Shown: positions 8,696 to 18,216, counted from the stretch's first letter. The stretch is 64,000 bases of DNA from Paenibacillus endoradicis (GCF_024721975.1 NZ_JANQBB010000002.1:186001-250000); one strand, 5' to 3'. Notes: a model not told the origin generated them from the letters alone. Numbers and translations are program-made.

Positions 8696-10753
8696 TTACA
8701 ACACTTTAACAAATTGCCATTGTTGATTAGATCCATCAGTATCTGTCCATTGAATAGCATCTGCTCCATTGGCAGTAGATTCATCTGAAATGTCTAACAC
8801 TTTACCACTGCCTCGATTAACTAGTTGAAGGTAAGTACCCGATTTTACAATAGACCATTGTTGTTCATAACCTGTACCACTTGAATGTTGTACCACAGCC
8901 GCACCATTAGCTAGTGAGGCACCAGAAATCGAAAGATACTTGGTCGTTTGTCTATTTTGCAGTTTGAAATAACCCCCTCCTGCATCAACTAATAACCAAT
9001 GCTGACTATTCCAACCACCATCACTCCATTGTTCAATCTGAGCTGATTCTGAAGAAGAGCCATCTTGTACTCCAATTGGTTTGCCACTATTGCGGTTTAT
9101 TAATTTGTAGTAGTATCCAGTTGCAGGTAACACGATCTCTGGCTCTACTTCCTCTGGAAGCTCGCCAACAATTCCCACTCCATTGTAAGCACCAATATTC
9201 GGAGCAATGGTAGCTGATACGGTATTGCCATAATAGTCTAAGCCACCATTACCACCAATAACTTTTCCTGCCGAAAGAGCAGGTGAGCTCGTCAGCAATT
9301 TGTACCCATCAACCGAATTTCGTCCAATCCCGCCAGTACCTACATTAACGAAATGTGGGTTAGCAACAATTCCCACTGTATCTTCTGACGGTTTGGATAC
9401 TCCATAATATAAATTATTGTAATAATTCCAATCAGATTTATCATCTAAAGAAGTACCATTTTTAATGTAAAAAATGTTATTTTCAATCCAAGTCTGACCT
9501 GCATTACCGCCCCAATTTGCATTAGCAATAACTTTACTAGATGCATTCCCTGCTGGTACATAGATCGAATTATTATAAATACTAGTTCCTGTTGTACCTG
9601 GCCCCATTAAATTAATAATTGGATTTCCTGCAGTACCATCATTTTCACTAATGTTATATCGAATAATTGACCATTTATTATACATTGTTGAATTCAAAGA
9701 GCAGATTAGAAGAAATCCACCTTCATTATCATGAGAATAGTTATATTGAATAATCGTATTGTTGCTCCAATAATCCGAATCAAAACCTTGGCCATCTACC
9801 GTATTACGAACATTATAAGCCTCGTTGTTTTGGATGATCGTGTTATCACTGTTCCAAGGCCAGAAAGCAACTGATGGATTAATCGTAGTCGTATAATGCC
9901 AACGATTGACATCGTGAGCAACATTATATTGAATGATGGCCCCCTTAGTTGAAATTGCTACAACACCATCTCCATCAATATTGTAAAGTGTATTGTTTTG
10001 TACAACGTAATTAGTGAATGCTGCTTGATCAAAATTGGTCGTATCTCTTGTACCATATCCACCAGAAATAATGGCCCAACTACTCCAAGTTACAATACCT
10101 TGTCGACCAACATCATATATTGTACTATTCTCAATTTTGACATCATTAAATTTGGTTACTACTCCAGTTCTGCCAATTACTTCGGTTACAATGCCTCCTG
10201 TAGCATCATCATCCTTTTTAGCATCACCATTAACATTGTGTACCTTTAACCCTTTTAGATATATATGGTTTAAAGTTCCAGCATTTTCACCGACAAGGTG
10301 AACTCCTTTTCTTCTACCAACAGTAGATCCAAAATTAGTAATTTCTAAATTATTAATCTCCCAATATTGTTGGTTGTATAAATATAAACTACTTGCAACG
10401 GTCCCTTCACCATTAATAATCGGTTTATTTCCGGTACCATACTGATCAATAATAATAGGCGATGAAGATGTTCCTGATCCTTTGGGATGTAATTGGCCTG
10501 TCCAAGCACATCCCGACTTTAGTAGAATTTGATCTCCTGCCGAAAATGTCGTGCCATTTACTTTACTTAATGTTTTCCAAGCTGACGAGGTTGTCGTTCC
10601 CGAGTTGCTGTCTGCTCCTTCAAAACAATCTACATAATACGTGGTGTTTGCTGCACTTACAGTGCCCTGTAGTGAAAAATCTACTGAGAATAAACCAAGC
10701 AGTAGTGAACCAATAAGCAGCATTTGAAACCATTTCCTTGTTCTGTTCTTCAT
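8696..10753 (-). CDS. Secreted right-handed beta-helix protein with C-terminal ricin-type lectin domain
   Basis: A signal peptide (about 1-34) leads to TYYVDCFEGADSNSGT, a common opening of secreted beta-helix enzymes. About 480 residues of parallel beta-helix follow, rich in NNTIIQNN and IIQYNVAH rungs. Residues 545-684 form a ricin B-type beta-trefoil with QxW-like repeats (SQHWLL, EQQWSI, NQQWQF) that would bind sugar. Beta-helix proteins of this type include polysaccharide lyases and glycosidases, but I see no motif that fixes the family or the catalytic residues. The position between transport genes and a sensor system suggests it cuts or binds the polysaccharide imported by this locus. 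The ATG follows AGGAGGAAGAAA. Confidence 0.8.
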   Translation of the reverse strand: MKNRTRKWFQMLLIGSLLLGLFSVDFSLQGTVSAANTTYYVDCFEGADSNSGTTTSSAWKTLSKVNGTTFSAGDQILLKSGCAWTGQLHPKGSGTSSSPIIIDQYGTGNKPIINGEGTVASSLYLYNQQYWEINNLEITNFGSTVGRRKGVHLVGENAGTLNHIYLKGLKVHNVNGDAKKDDDATGGIVTEVIGRTGVVTKFNDVKIENSTIYDVGRQGIVTWSSWAIISGGYGTRDTTNFDQAAFTNYVVQNNTLYNIDGDGVVAISTKGAIIQYNVAHDVNRWHYTTTINPSVAFWPWNSDNTIIQNNEAYNVRNTVDGQGFDSDYWSNNTIIQYNYSHDNEGGFLLICSLNSTMYNKWSIIRYNISENDGTAGNPIINLMGPGTTGTSIYNNSIYVPAGNASSKVIANANWGGNAGQTWIENNIFYIKNGTSLDDKSDWNYYNNLYYGVSKPSEDTVGIVANPHFVNVGTGGIGRNSVDGYKLLTSSPALSAGKVIGGNGGLDYYGNTVSATIAPNIGAYNGVGIVGELPEEVEPEIVLPATGYYYKLINRNSGKPIGVQDGSSSESAQIEQWSDGGWNSQHWLLVDAGGGYFKLQNRQTTKYLSISGASLANGAAVVQHSSGTGYEQQWSIVKSGTYLQLVNRGSGKVLDISDESTANGADAIQWTDTDGSNQQWQFVKVL

Positions 10754-10849
10754 TTTCTTCCTCCTCTTAGATAAAAATAGCTGATATCCCGTTCCTAAGA
10801 ATCGAAATAACAGCTTATGATGTATAGCAATTTAAGTACGATTAAAGCA

Positions 10850-11686
10850 TTACCCTTTAACCGCACCTTCTGCAATACCAGACATAATAACCTTTTGCAT
10901 AGACAAATAAATAATAATCGTAGGGAGCATTACAATTAGAATTGCGGCTGCTAATTGTCCCCAATCCGAACCACGTGAGCTTACAAACGTCATTAATGCG
11001 GTAGATAACGTATGTAAATCTTTCGATGGCATATATAAATACGGGATATACATATCATTCATAATATCTACAGCTTTAATAATTGCTAGAGTCGCAGATG
11101 CTGGAAGTAATAATGGGAATATGATTCTGAAATAGATTTTGAAGTATGATGCCCCATCTATCATCGCACTTTCATCTAGCTGCGTTGATATCTTCTGAAT
11201 AAATTGCAGGAAAATAAAGATTTGTAGCAAATCAGTTCCTGCATAGATGAGTAGTGGCGCACCTAAAGTATCATAAAGATCAAGACTCTTAATGATCTGG
11301 AAACGAGACACTTCCGTCGTATAGAATGGGACGACCATCGCAGCAAAAAATAATGCGAAAATGGAAGATTTTAATTTGAAATCAAATCGATGCAATACGT
11401 AAGCAGTCATAGATCCGAGCACCGTGTTCACAACAACGCTTATCACGACTAGAATGAATGTATTTTTGAAACCTACAGACATATTTCCCTTATCAAAAGC
11501 AGAGATAATATTTGATAATTGCCACTGATCTGGTAGGGACAAGGGTGATGATGTCATAACTTCCATCGGTGTTTTGAATGCAGTGAATACATTAATTGCT
11601 ACAGGGAAAAGTACAATTGCACTTATTACGAGAAATAAGAGATAGATTAACATACGGGAGAAGTTGAAGCGAGCTCTTAGCGTCAT
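10850..11686 (-). CDS. Sugar ABC transporter permease, MalG type
   Basis: The 278-residue inner-membrane permease has six predicted TM segments and the EAA-type loop ESAMIDGAS that docks the ATPase. The C-terminal ...GIAEGAVKG ending is typical of MalG-family subunits. It starts 6 bases after its MalF-type partner ends. Together with the binding protein at 12635-13969 they would import an oligosaccharide. No ATPase gene is present, so a shared MsmX-like ATPase is likely. Confidence 0.93.
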   Translation of the reverse strand: MTLRARFNFSRMLIYLLFLVISAIVLFPVAINVFTAFKTPMEVMTSSPLSLPDQWQLSNIISAFDKGNMSVGFKNTFILVVISVVVNTVLGSMTAYVLHRFDFKLKSSIFALFFAAMVVPFYTTEVSRFQIIKSLDLYDTLGAPLLIYAGTDLLQIFIFLQFIQKISTQLDESAMIDGASYFKIYFRIIFPLLLPASATLAIIKAVDIMNDMYIPYLYMPSKDLHTLSTALMTFVSSRGSDWGQLAAAILIVMLPTIIIYLSMQKVIMSGIAEGAVKG

Positions 11687-11692
11687 GATTGA

Positions 11693-12568
11693 CTAGTCCC
11701 CCTTTACCTTAATTAATTTTTTTTGAACAATACTCATCGCAATAATAATTACCATCAATATAATTGCTAGAGCTGAAGCTAGTCCATAATTGTTAAACTT
11801 AAAGGCGGTCTCCAACGTGTATACTGTAAATGTCGTGCTTGCAGTACCTGGCCCACCTTGTGTCATTAGGAATGGAATATCAAATACTTGTAGCGCTCCT
11901 CTAATATTGAGGAATAAAACAAGATCAATAACTAGAATGATTCCTGGTACTGAAATATGTCTGAATTTATGTAGAGCACCTGCACCGTCTACAGTAGCTG
12001 CTTCATATAGATCATTCGGAATGGATTGCAGTCCTGCTAGAAATAGAATGACGTGAAAACCACTAAATCTCCATAGGGATACCGCGATCAATGAGTAATT
12101 AACAACTCCAGTATCACTCAACCACTTTTGAGTTAAAGATTCCAAGCCAACAACTGATAATAGCTCATTGAGTGGACCATTTAACGGGTTATATAAGTAA
12201 GTAAAAATATAAGCTACTGCTACTCCGTTAATAATATATGGCATAAACACGATCGTACGGAAAAAGTTGCTCGCGCGAAGCTTCTGATTCAAGTACACTG
12301 CGATCATGATCTCTAGCGGAATGAAAATAACATGAACTATAAAGTATAGGAAGTTATTAGAAAGTGCTTTCCACACTTCAGGAGTTTGAAAAGCTTGAAC
12401 AAAATTATCAAATCCTACATAATTAAAACCTTTACTCATACCATTCCAATCCGTTAAGCTGAACTGGAATAAACGAATCGTTGGGTAAATTAGAAATAAT
12501 AAAAGCAATGATATAGGGATAAGTAAGAACGTAAAAATTACGATTTTCTTCTGTACTGTGTAGCTCAT
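11693..12568 (-). CDS. Sugar ABC transporter permease, MalF/UgpA type
   Basis: This is the first permease of the pair, with six TM segments, the EAATVDGAG loop and FDIPFLMTQGGPG before the last segments. The ATG at 12568 (MSYTVQKK) follows TTGGAGG at a normal distance; an upstream TTG at 12583 lies inside the ribosome site and is rejected. It is separated from the binding-protein gene by about 66 bases holding a short hairpin, as is common between a highly expressed binding protein and its permeases. Confidence 0.93.
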   Translation of the reverse strand: MSYTVQKKIVIFTFLLIPISLLLLFLIYPTIRLFQFSLTDWNGMSKGFNYVGFDNFVQAFQTPEVWKALSNNFLYFIVHVIFIPLEIMIAVYLNQKLRASNFFRTIVFMPYIINGVAVAYIFTYLYNPLNGPLNELLSVVGLESLTQKWLSDTGVVNYSLIAVSLWRFSGFHVILFLAGLQSIPNDLYEAATVDGAGALHKFRHISVPGIILVIDLVLFLNIRGALQVFDIPFLMTQGGPGTASTTFTVYTLETAFKFNNYGLASALAIILMVIIIAMSIVQKKLIKVKGD

Positions 12569-12634
12569 TCTACTTTCCTCCAATGAGATCCAAGGAGAAC
12601 GTTACCGCTCTCCCGGCACCCTTTTTCTACTGTT

Positions 12635-13969
12635 TTAACCGTTTTTAACTTTTTTCCATTTTCCATTCAATTCCGTTGCAATATCAGAAACTTTTTTACC
12701 TGCCATCATATCTTGACCAAGTGCTTTCACATCCAATTGAATAGCATTGGAGATACGGGTGTATTCTGCATCACCAGGAATGTATACGAATGGTTCAATT
12801 GGATTACTTGCATAGAATTGTTGTAACCAAGGAACGTTAGCTTCTACTCCTTCAAAAGCAGAGTTCAATTGCGCTGTATCAATATAAGTTTGATACACTT
12901 CTGGCGAATAGAACCATTCCATAAATGCTTTTGCTTCTTCTGGATGTTTTGTATTTGAATTAATTCCATAGAATTGATCTGTGAATGTCATTAATTTCAA
13001 GTCTTCAGATTCTGTCATACGATATGGCATAGGAAATGCACCTAGATCATCTGTATTTCCGACTTTAGAAGAATACGTTGGCATGAACCATAATCCTGAA
13101 GCAATGACTGCTGCTTGCTTAGAAACAAATAGATCCGTTGCTTGATCCCAGCTTGTGCCAAGTGGGTCTGGACCCATAACATCAGCATTATATAGATCAG
13201 CAATTTGAGAATATCCTTGATAGAATACTGTACCTTCACCAAACGGCTCATCCTCTGTTGCTGTACTGCTCAAATAGTTCTCATCTCCTGAAATACTATG
13301 AGGCAGGAATTCATTGAATGGATAGTTCGGCCACGCATCTTTACCGCCCATTGCGTAAGGAATGTATTTATCGTTAGCTTTAATTGCTTGAAGTACTTCA
13401 ATAAATTGAGGCCATGTCGTTGGAACTTCTAAGCTTAGTTCTTCGAAAATGCTTTTGTTGTAATACACTAATTCTGGGAATGAAACAGAAGGTATTGCAT
13501 AGATGTTGCCATCAATAGCATAAGTAGCTGCATATTGATTCTTTGATGTAACCGTAAGATCATTAATTGGTGTTAAGTTTTCTTTGAAATCATTTAACCA
13601 GTTTGGTTTTAATTCATAAATATCCGGTAGTGAATCCGCAGAAGCACGAACTTTCATTGCTTGCAAGTAGTCACCATCACCTTTGAATGATTCAAGCTCT
13701 ACCGTTACATTTGGATTTACTTGATTGAATTCAGCAACTTTTTCTGTTAAAAAATCAATGAAGTCGTTATTAGAATCCCACATTGCCATCTTCAACGTTA
13801 CTTTATCTTTGGTTGTGTTTACTGGCTTTTCCTCTTGCTGTCCTACCGCGTTCCCACTGTTATTACTCGTATTTACATTCTTCGCGTTATTACCACATGC
13901 AGCTGTAAGTACAGATACTAGAACCAATAACAGTACAAGCATTCCTTTACCAATTGCTGATTTACTCAT
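12635..13969 (-). CDS. Sugar-binding lipoprotein of the ABC transporter
   Basis: A signal peptide with lipobox LTAAC is followed by a low-complexity Asn/Ser linker and a family-1 extracellular sugar-binding domain of about 400 residues (KDKVTLKMAMWDS...). It is the transport copy of a paralogous pair; the other copy sits before the kinase at 6197-7492. The ATG at 13969 is preferred because GGGGG lies 6 bases upstream; a TTG at 13984 overlaps that site. Two cre-like sites lie 30-70 bases upstream, so glucose repression is likely. It is the promoter-proximal gene of the operon running leftwards to the permeases and probably beyond. Confidence 0.92.
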   Translation of the reverse strand: MSKSAIGKGMLVLLLVLVSVLTAACGNNAKNVNTSNNSGNAVGQQEEKPVNTTKDKVTLKMAMWDSNNDFIDFLTEKVAEFNQVNPNVTVELESFKGDGDYLQAMKVRASADSLPDIYELKPNWLNDFKENLTPINDLTVTSKNQYAATYAIDGNIYAIPSVSFPELVYYNKSIFEELSLEVPTTWPQFIEVLQAIKANDKYIPYAMGGKDAWPNYPFNEFLPHSISGDENYLSSTATEDEPFGEGTVFYQGYSQIADLYNADVMGPDPLGTSWDQATDLFVSKQAAVIASGLWFMPTYSSKVGNTDDLGAFPMPYRMTESEDLKLMTFTDQFYGINSNTKHPEEAKAFMEWFYSPEVYQTYIDTAQLNSAFEGVEANVPWLQQFYASNPIEPFVYIPGDAEYTRISNAIQLDVKALGQDMMAGKKVSDIATELNGKWKKVKNG

Positions 13970-13998
13970 ATAAATCCCCCTCAATTGAAATTCTATTT

Positions 13999-14012
13999 GT
14001 AAAACGCTTACA
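13999..14012. promoter_or_regulatory. cre-like site 1 before the binding-protein gene
   Basis: GTAAAACGCTTACA matches the core and right half of the cre consensus; only the leading TG differs. It is also nearly palindromic, so a LacI-family repressor other than CcpA is possible. Confidence 0.4.
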
Positions 14013-14026
14013 TGTTAAGTTTAATA

Positions 14027-14040
14027 GGAAAGCGCTCTCA
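14027..14040. promoter_or_regulatory. cre-like site 2 before the binding-protein gene
   Basis: GGAAAGCGCTCTCA matches TGWAARCGYTWNCW at 12 of 14 positions. It lies 14 bases beyond site 1, further from the start codon. The paired arrangement strengthens the case for LacI/CcpA-type control. Confidence 0.4.
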
Positions 14041-14094
14041 ACTATATGAACATTCTTTTTCTTTTCTTCTCTCTTTTTGTTCTCGCCAAGTAAA

Positions 14095-14146
14095 AAACAA
14101 AAAAACGTTACAATCTACCATTGTAGAATGTAACGTTTTTTTTCAA
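14095..14146 (-). terminator. Terminator of the oxidoreductase gene
   Basis: AAAAACGTTACA (14101-14112) pairs with TGTAACGTTTTT (14129-14140), and TCTAC/GTAGA continues the stem inside. A long T-tract follows on the minus strand (complement of the A-run at 14091-14100). It insulates the oxidoreductase gene from the transport operon. Confidence 0.9.
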
Positions 14147-14205
14147 TTCTAATGATTAAGCCGCCTGCATTACTTCGTTATCAAAGTCCGCTTTTTGAAC
14201 TACAT

Positions 14206-15243
14206 CTACGTTAAGCGAACCTCCGACTGCTTATCTGCCGACTCATAAATCGCACTTAAAATTTGAATCATATGGACTCCATCTTGAGGCGTAATCGTTG
14301 GAGTATCTTTTCCTAATACACAATCGATGAAATGAAGAATATTTACGGTATGTTGTGGAAGCTCTGTCTCAGGAAATTCCGGCTTACTACTTACAACTTG
14401 ACCATCCACTTCTGTAAACAGTGTCAGCTCATTATTAATTAGTGAGAATCCTGCTTCCGTACCTCTCCATTCAAGGAATCTTTGCTCTTGCTCAATGTTA
14501 GATGCCCAACTAAACTCCACTTGTAAGGAAGCACCATTTTCAAAACGAATAAAGCCTGTTGCCATATCCTCTACGTCAAAAGTGCCCGTGGGAATTTCTC
14601 CTGTCTCATCTGGTCGATCGGCGAATTTACGATAAGTAGATCCTGATACCGTCTTCGGAATAGGGTCTCCGCTTAGCCACATTGCAAGGTCAATCATATG
14701 AACACCAAGATCAATTAAAGGTCCGCCACCTGACATTTCCTTGGTCGTGAACCAGCCACCACGACCAGGAATACCTCTCGTACGTATCCAACCACATCGT
14801 CCCGCGTACAGTTCTCCAAAAAAGCCTTCATTATATAGTTGTTTTACATGTTGTGCAGCAGCTGTGAATCGATTGTTACGCATAGCCATTAATATTTTAC
14901 CACTTTGGCGTGCGATATCTGCCATCTTGCGTGCCTCTTCCGGATTAATCGCATCAGGCTTCTCACAAAAAACATGCTTATTATTTGCTAATGCTTCTAT
15001 AGCAATAATCGAATGAAACTTGTTAGGGGTAGTAATACTTACAATATCAATATCATCACGCGCAATTAATTGTCTATAATCCGTATATATAGTAGCTCCA
15101 GGAAAATCTTGTGCGGCTAGTTCTGCAAGTTGTAGATTAGCATCACATACCGCAACAACTTGAATATCTTGCGAGGTTTTCCATCCATCAAGATGCGCAT
15201 AGCGATATATTCCACCTGCTCCGATAATTCCAACTTTTAGCAT
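14206..15243 (-). CDS. Gfo/Idh/MocA family NAD(P)-dependent oxidoreductase
   Basis: The N-terminal Rossmann fold begins GIIGAGGIYRYAHLDGW. The family lysine lies in the CEKPDA motif at about 94-99. The C-terminal part is the Gfo/Idh/MocA substrate domain (GGGPLIDLGVHMIDLAMWL). These cytoplasmic enzymes oxidise or reduce sugars, inositols or sugar derivatives. At 345 residues the length is typical. It has its own terminator and a promoter region with an inverted repeat, so it is a single-gene unit upstream of the transport operon. Its substrate is probably a sugar released by this locus, but the sequence does not identify it. Confidence 0.9.
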   Translation of the reverse strand: MLKVGIIGAGGIYRYAHLDGWKTSQDIQVVAVCDANLQLAELAAQDFPGATIYTDYRQLIARDDIDIVSITTPNKFHSIIAIEALANNKHVFCEKPDAINPEEARKMADIARQSGKILMAMRNNRFTAAAQHVKQLYNEGFFGELYAGRCGWIRTRGIPGRGGWFTTKEMSGGGPLIDLGVHMIDLAMWLSGDPIPKTVSGSTYRKFADRPDETGEIPTGTFDVEDMATGFIRFENGASLQVEFSWASNIEQEQRFLEWRGTEAGFSLINNELTLFTEVDGQVVSSKPEFPETELPQHTVNILHFIDCVLGKDTPTITPQDGVHMIQILSAIYESADKQSEVRLT

Positions 15244-15298
15244 GTCTATTTCTCCCTCTTCTTGTCATTCAAGATTAGAATTAACTCACTGCTTCAAG

Positions 15299-15353
15299 AT
15301 AGTTCATATTACGATATAATTCACAATAATTGTATGCTATTGTTATGAACTAT
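15299..15353. promoter_or_regulatory. Inverted repeat upstream of the oxidoreductase gene
   Basis: ATAGTTCATA (15299-15308) and TATGAACTAT (15344-15353) are perfect inverted copies 35 bases apart, in the divergent region between the oxidoreductase and CBS genes. They could be a looping operator or two half sites; no regulator is assigned. Confidence 0.35.
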
Positions 15354-15461
15354 TCAATACTGCTAATTTAATACTATCATAATCATTCAAGCGATTTCTG
15401 TTAACAATGTCGAGTTATACTTTAAATAAGCTAACATTATTAACAGAAAGGTGTGAAAATT

Positions 15462-15920
15462 ATGATTACAGTAAATATTACTTCTTACGTTCAATTTGCC
15501 CCTACTATTAATATGAAGGCAACATGCAAAATGACGCTACAATGTTTACAAACGTATCCCCTTGCAGAAGCAATCATTGTCGTTAATGACGAGAACGTGG
15601 TTATCGGTATTATCTCGTCCAAATCCTTCTATCTTAAGCTATCAAGTGGTTATGCTATTGAGAACTTGTACAATAAGCCGATTAGTCAACTAATGATCTC
15701 TCCCCCACTTACTGTAGATGTAAATATAAGTGTCACACAATTGCAGGAACAGAATCTTCTAGTTAAAAACAGTCATTATCCCCTTGTTGTTGTCCAAAAT
15801 AATGCTCCTATCGGTATACTTTCAGTTGAGAATTATCATTTACTAACAGTACCTCCGTCAGACGATTATCCATTATCCACTTCAATTGCCTCAACTTATA
15901 CAAATCAATTTTCCTTCTAA
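15462..15920 (+). CDS. CBS-domain protein
   Basis: This 152-residue protein consists almost entirely of one CBS pair. The first CBS is about 15-75 (AIIVVNDENVVIGIISSKSFY) and the second about 80-140 (YPLVVVQNNAPIGILSVENYH). Such small soluble proteins bind adenosyl nucleotides or act as regulators. I see no attached effector domain. The ATG at 15462 is chosen because AAAGGTG sits 8 bases before it; a GTG at 15453 lies inside that site. The gene is divergent from the oxidoreductase and has its own terminator. Its partner is unknown. Confidence 0.82.
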   Translation: MITVNITSYVQFAPTINMKATCKMTLQCLQTYPLAEAIIVVNDENVVIGIISSKSFYLKLSSGYAIENLYNKPISQLMISPPLTVDVNISVTQLQEQNLLVKNSHYPLVVVQNNAPIGILSVENYHLLTVPPSDDYPLSTSIASTYTNQFSF

Positions 15921-16075
15921 ATGTACGATGTACAACTTACACTCTCAGTTACTACTACTTTAATGAAGAAACACTTCTCGTATTTGCTTCTCACGCTACA
16001 CGTTTGTTCCATCCTTGTTAAAATGGTTAATTGTAACTAGCAAACCAGTAGTGCCAGACTCCATTCATTTTGTTA

Positions 16076-16111
16076 AAAAATCCTCTCTATCGTATATAGA
16101 GAGGATTTTAT
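16076..16111. terminator. Bidirectional terminator between the CBS and GH43 genes
   Basis: AAAATCCTCTCTAT (16077-16090) pairs with ATAGAGAGGATTTT. The stem is flanked by T-rich sequence on both strands, so it can serve the CBS gene from the left and the GH43 gene from the right. Confidence 0.85.
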
Positions 16112-16165
16112 TTTGTAACTATTCTATATAAGAACTAATATCAGAAAAATTGGGACTACCAACGA

Positions 16166-16207
16166 GAAATATCCAGTTGCTGTTAGCTAACAGAAACTGG
16201 ATATTTC
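16166..16207. repeat. Long nested inverted repeat after the GH43 gene
   Basis: GAAATATCCAGTT (16166-16178) pairs with AACTGGATATTTC (16195-16207), and the interior CTGTTAGCTAACAG is itself a palindrome, giving an almost continuous stem. No T-tract follows. The rest of the 15921-16279 gap holds only this and the terminator to its left. Confidence 0.7.
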
Positions 16208-16279
16208 ATACAAAGTATTTACTTCTTCCAATTAAGTAAAGATCATATAATATTAGCTATCTCTTTACTTAGTATCTAA

Positions 16280-17851
16280 CTATTCTTTTTTTGTTACTGC
16301 TGAACCCCATACAGATACGCCTTCAAGTGATAACGCACTGAATGTCATTACTTCTTGCTTTGTTAATTCATCATATTGACGTAAGAAAACTCCACGATAT
16401 ACTACATTATTAATAGTAAGTTCGACAGTATGCTCACCACTTAGTTTCCAACTACCTGTAACCGCTCCGGTAATGTTTCCATCTGCCGTTAACTCTATTA
16501 CAACAGACTCCTTCACTTCAGCAGTTATATCGAGACCATGATTAATTAACTTAAACGCTCCTGTCACATCTTCTTGCGTGTACGTTCCGATTGTTTCCCC
16601 CGAATAACGATGAGGAGCCATAACAAACCAACCATCCTCATTCAAGAACATTTGATGAACACGGATTTCATGATGTTCACCTTGGTATAGGAAGCGCGTA
16701 TGGAAAATATTAAAATACTTTTTACTGTTCTCATCATAATAAGTTGAGTTATGTCCTGGTGAGATATAACCAGCGCCAACTCCGCCACCAGATTCTCCTA
16801 GTTCACGTCGGAACATGAAATTCCCTACCATTTTAACACCATAAGGTTCAATTGCACGATCATCAAAGAATGATCCCGCTGGACCTTGAGCATCTATAAG
16901 ATCTTTTCCTTCTGAATCAAGATACGGTCCATCTGGTGTTTTGGAGCGTGCAACACGCAAGTTATATCCACCTATCGCATCTAATCCACCATAGGATAAG
17001 AACATATAATAATAATCTGTTTCCGGGCTATATTGAATGTATGGACCTTCTATACGCACGTGGTTTTTACCAAGTAGCTTTTTGCCGTATCCTTGATCTG
17101 GTAACGGTAAGCCAGTTGTTGGGTCAAGCTGCATAATAAAGATACCACCGCTATACGACCCATATACCATCCACAGTAAATTATCTTTATCGAAAAATAC
17201 AGCAGGATCGATAGCATTGGGATGAACTGTTGCATCATAAATTGTTCCGTCTTCACTCTTCTGTCCCCACATTCCTGATTTCAAGAACATACCAAGATCA
17301 GTAAACGGGCCTTCAGGTGAATCTGATACCGCTAAGCCAATAGCGGCACGAGGAGAATCCCCTTTGCAGACACTATAGTAGAAATAATACTTACCATCTG
17401 CTAATTGGATGACATCACCAGCCCAGAATGTATCTGTCTGACCCCATTCAAGTGCTTCTGCCATTTCTTCTTTTACATTCGGAATTAGAGGATTTCCATT
17501 TGTTACTCCAGAACCAATCAAAGACCAATTCATTAGATCTGTACTTTTAGCAGATGCAAGATGTGAACCATACACATAGAAAGTACCATCTGCAAATAAC
17601 ACAGAAGGATCATGTACTGAAGCATTTGTAAACATAGGACCACCTTTTTCTAAACCATCATCAACAGGATCAGTGACAACGAGTTGATCATCAGTAGTTT
17701 CTTCAACTTCTTGAGTTTGCTCATTGCTAGCCTTCTCCACCTGCTCAGTAACAGGCTCTTTATTTATATTTCCATTCGTATCTTTACTACATGCTGTCAT
17801 CATAACAACAGCCGTAAGTACACTCACAGCACATATTAACGTTTTATTCAT
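16280..17851 (-). CDS. GH43 lipoprotein, endo-alpha-1,5-arabinanase-like (AbnB/Abn2 type)
   Basis: A signal peptide with lipobox MMTAC and an acidic linker lead into a GH43 five-bladed propeller. The catalytic-base Asp is in SVHDPSVLF, the pKa-modulating Asp is probably in NAIDPAVFF, and the acid Glu is in RIEGPYI. A C-terminal beta domain of about 110 residues (GAFKLINHGLDITAEVKE...) matches the two-domain layout of B. subtilis Abn2. It would cut arabinan chains at the cell surface. Its ribosome site, TTTTAGGAGG, is the terminal part of the dispersed 65-bp repeat lying directly upstream. The gene is monocistronic. Arabinan as substrate is inferred from family resemblance and the nearby GH51/GH43 genes. 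Confidence 0.87.
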   Translation of the reverse strand: MNKTLICAVSVLTAVVMMTACSKDTNGNINKEPVTEQVEKASNEQTQEVEETTDDQLVVTDPVDDGLEKGGPMFTNASVHDPSVLFADGTFYVYGSHLASAKSTDLMNWSLIGSGVTNGNPLIPNVKEEMAEALEWGQTDTFWAGDVIQLADGKYYFYYSVCKGDSPRAAIGLAVSDSPEGPFTDLGMFLKSGMWGQKSEDGTIYDATVHPNAIDPAVFFDKDNLLWMVYGSYSGGIFIMQLDPTTGLPLPDQGYGKKLLGKNHVRIEGPYIQYSPETDYYYMFLSYGGLDAIGGYNLRVARSKTPDGPYLDSEGKDLIDAQGPAGSFFDDRAIEPYGVKMVGNFMFRRELGESGGGVGAGYISPGHNSTYYDENSKKYFNIFHTRFLYQGEHHEIRVHQMFLNEDGWFVMAPHRYSGETIGTYTQEDVTGAFKLINHGLDITAEVKESVVIELTADGNITGAVTGSWKLSGEHTVELTINNVVYRGVFLRQYDELTKQEVMTFSALSLEGVSVWGSAVTKKE

Positions 17852-17853
17852 AG

Positions 17854-17982
17854 CTCCTCCTAAAACTTTTCATTTACTTCCTAATTAACATCTTGTAGAT
17901 GAAAAGTTACATCGGAAGCATCGACCAAACTTCTCATATACTTCCTGATTAACATCATGTAGCGGAGAGTAACTTTTCACTT
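17854..17982 (-). repeat. 65-bp SD-bearing repeat, copy upstream of the GH43 gene (about 1.9 units)
   Basis: Read on the minus strand, the element ends ATGAAAAGTTTTAGGAGG just before the GH43 ATG. The last 9 bases before TTTAGGAGG (ATGAAAAGT) pair with an upstream ACTTTTCAT. A second, more diverged unit starts about 64 bases away. The core GTAGATGAAAAGT...CATCGGAAGCAT is shared with the copy at 63341-63551. Confidence 0.8.
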
Positions 17983-18000
17983 TATTTTCTACCTAGTCGT

Positions 18001-18137
18001 AGCGGAGAGAACTAATCGCTTTTTTTCCTACCTCGTCATAGCGGAGAGAACTAATCGCTTTTTTTCCTACCTCGTCATAGCGGAGAGAACTAATCGCTTT
18101 TTTCCCTAACTCGTCATAGCGGAGAGAACTAATCGCT
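18001..18137. repeat. 39-bp tandem repeat, about 3.5 units
   Basis: Units beginning AGCGGAGAGAACTAATCGCT recur every 39 bp at 18001, 18040, 18079 and (partial) 18118. A diverged unit starts at 17961 and overlaps the neighbouring 65-bp repeat. Copies are nearly identical. The 39-bp period leaves a reading frame open on the minus strand, but no convincing start or ribosome site exists. Confidence 0.85.
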
Positions 18138-18166
18138 AGTAGAAAAGCGATAGCGGTCGTTTTTGT

Positions 18167-18208
18167 CCTCGGATTTATACCACTATTACTATTAAAATAA
18201 ATCCGAGG
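18167..18208. repeat. Inverted repeat between two tandem arrays
   Basis: CCTCGGATTTAT (18167-18178) and ATAAATCCGAGG (18197-18208) are perfect inverted copies with an 18-base loop. They separate the 39-bp array from the 35-bp array. Confidence 0.7.
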
Positions 18209-18216
18209 CCAACGGC

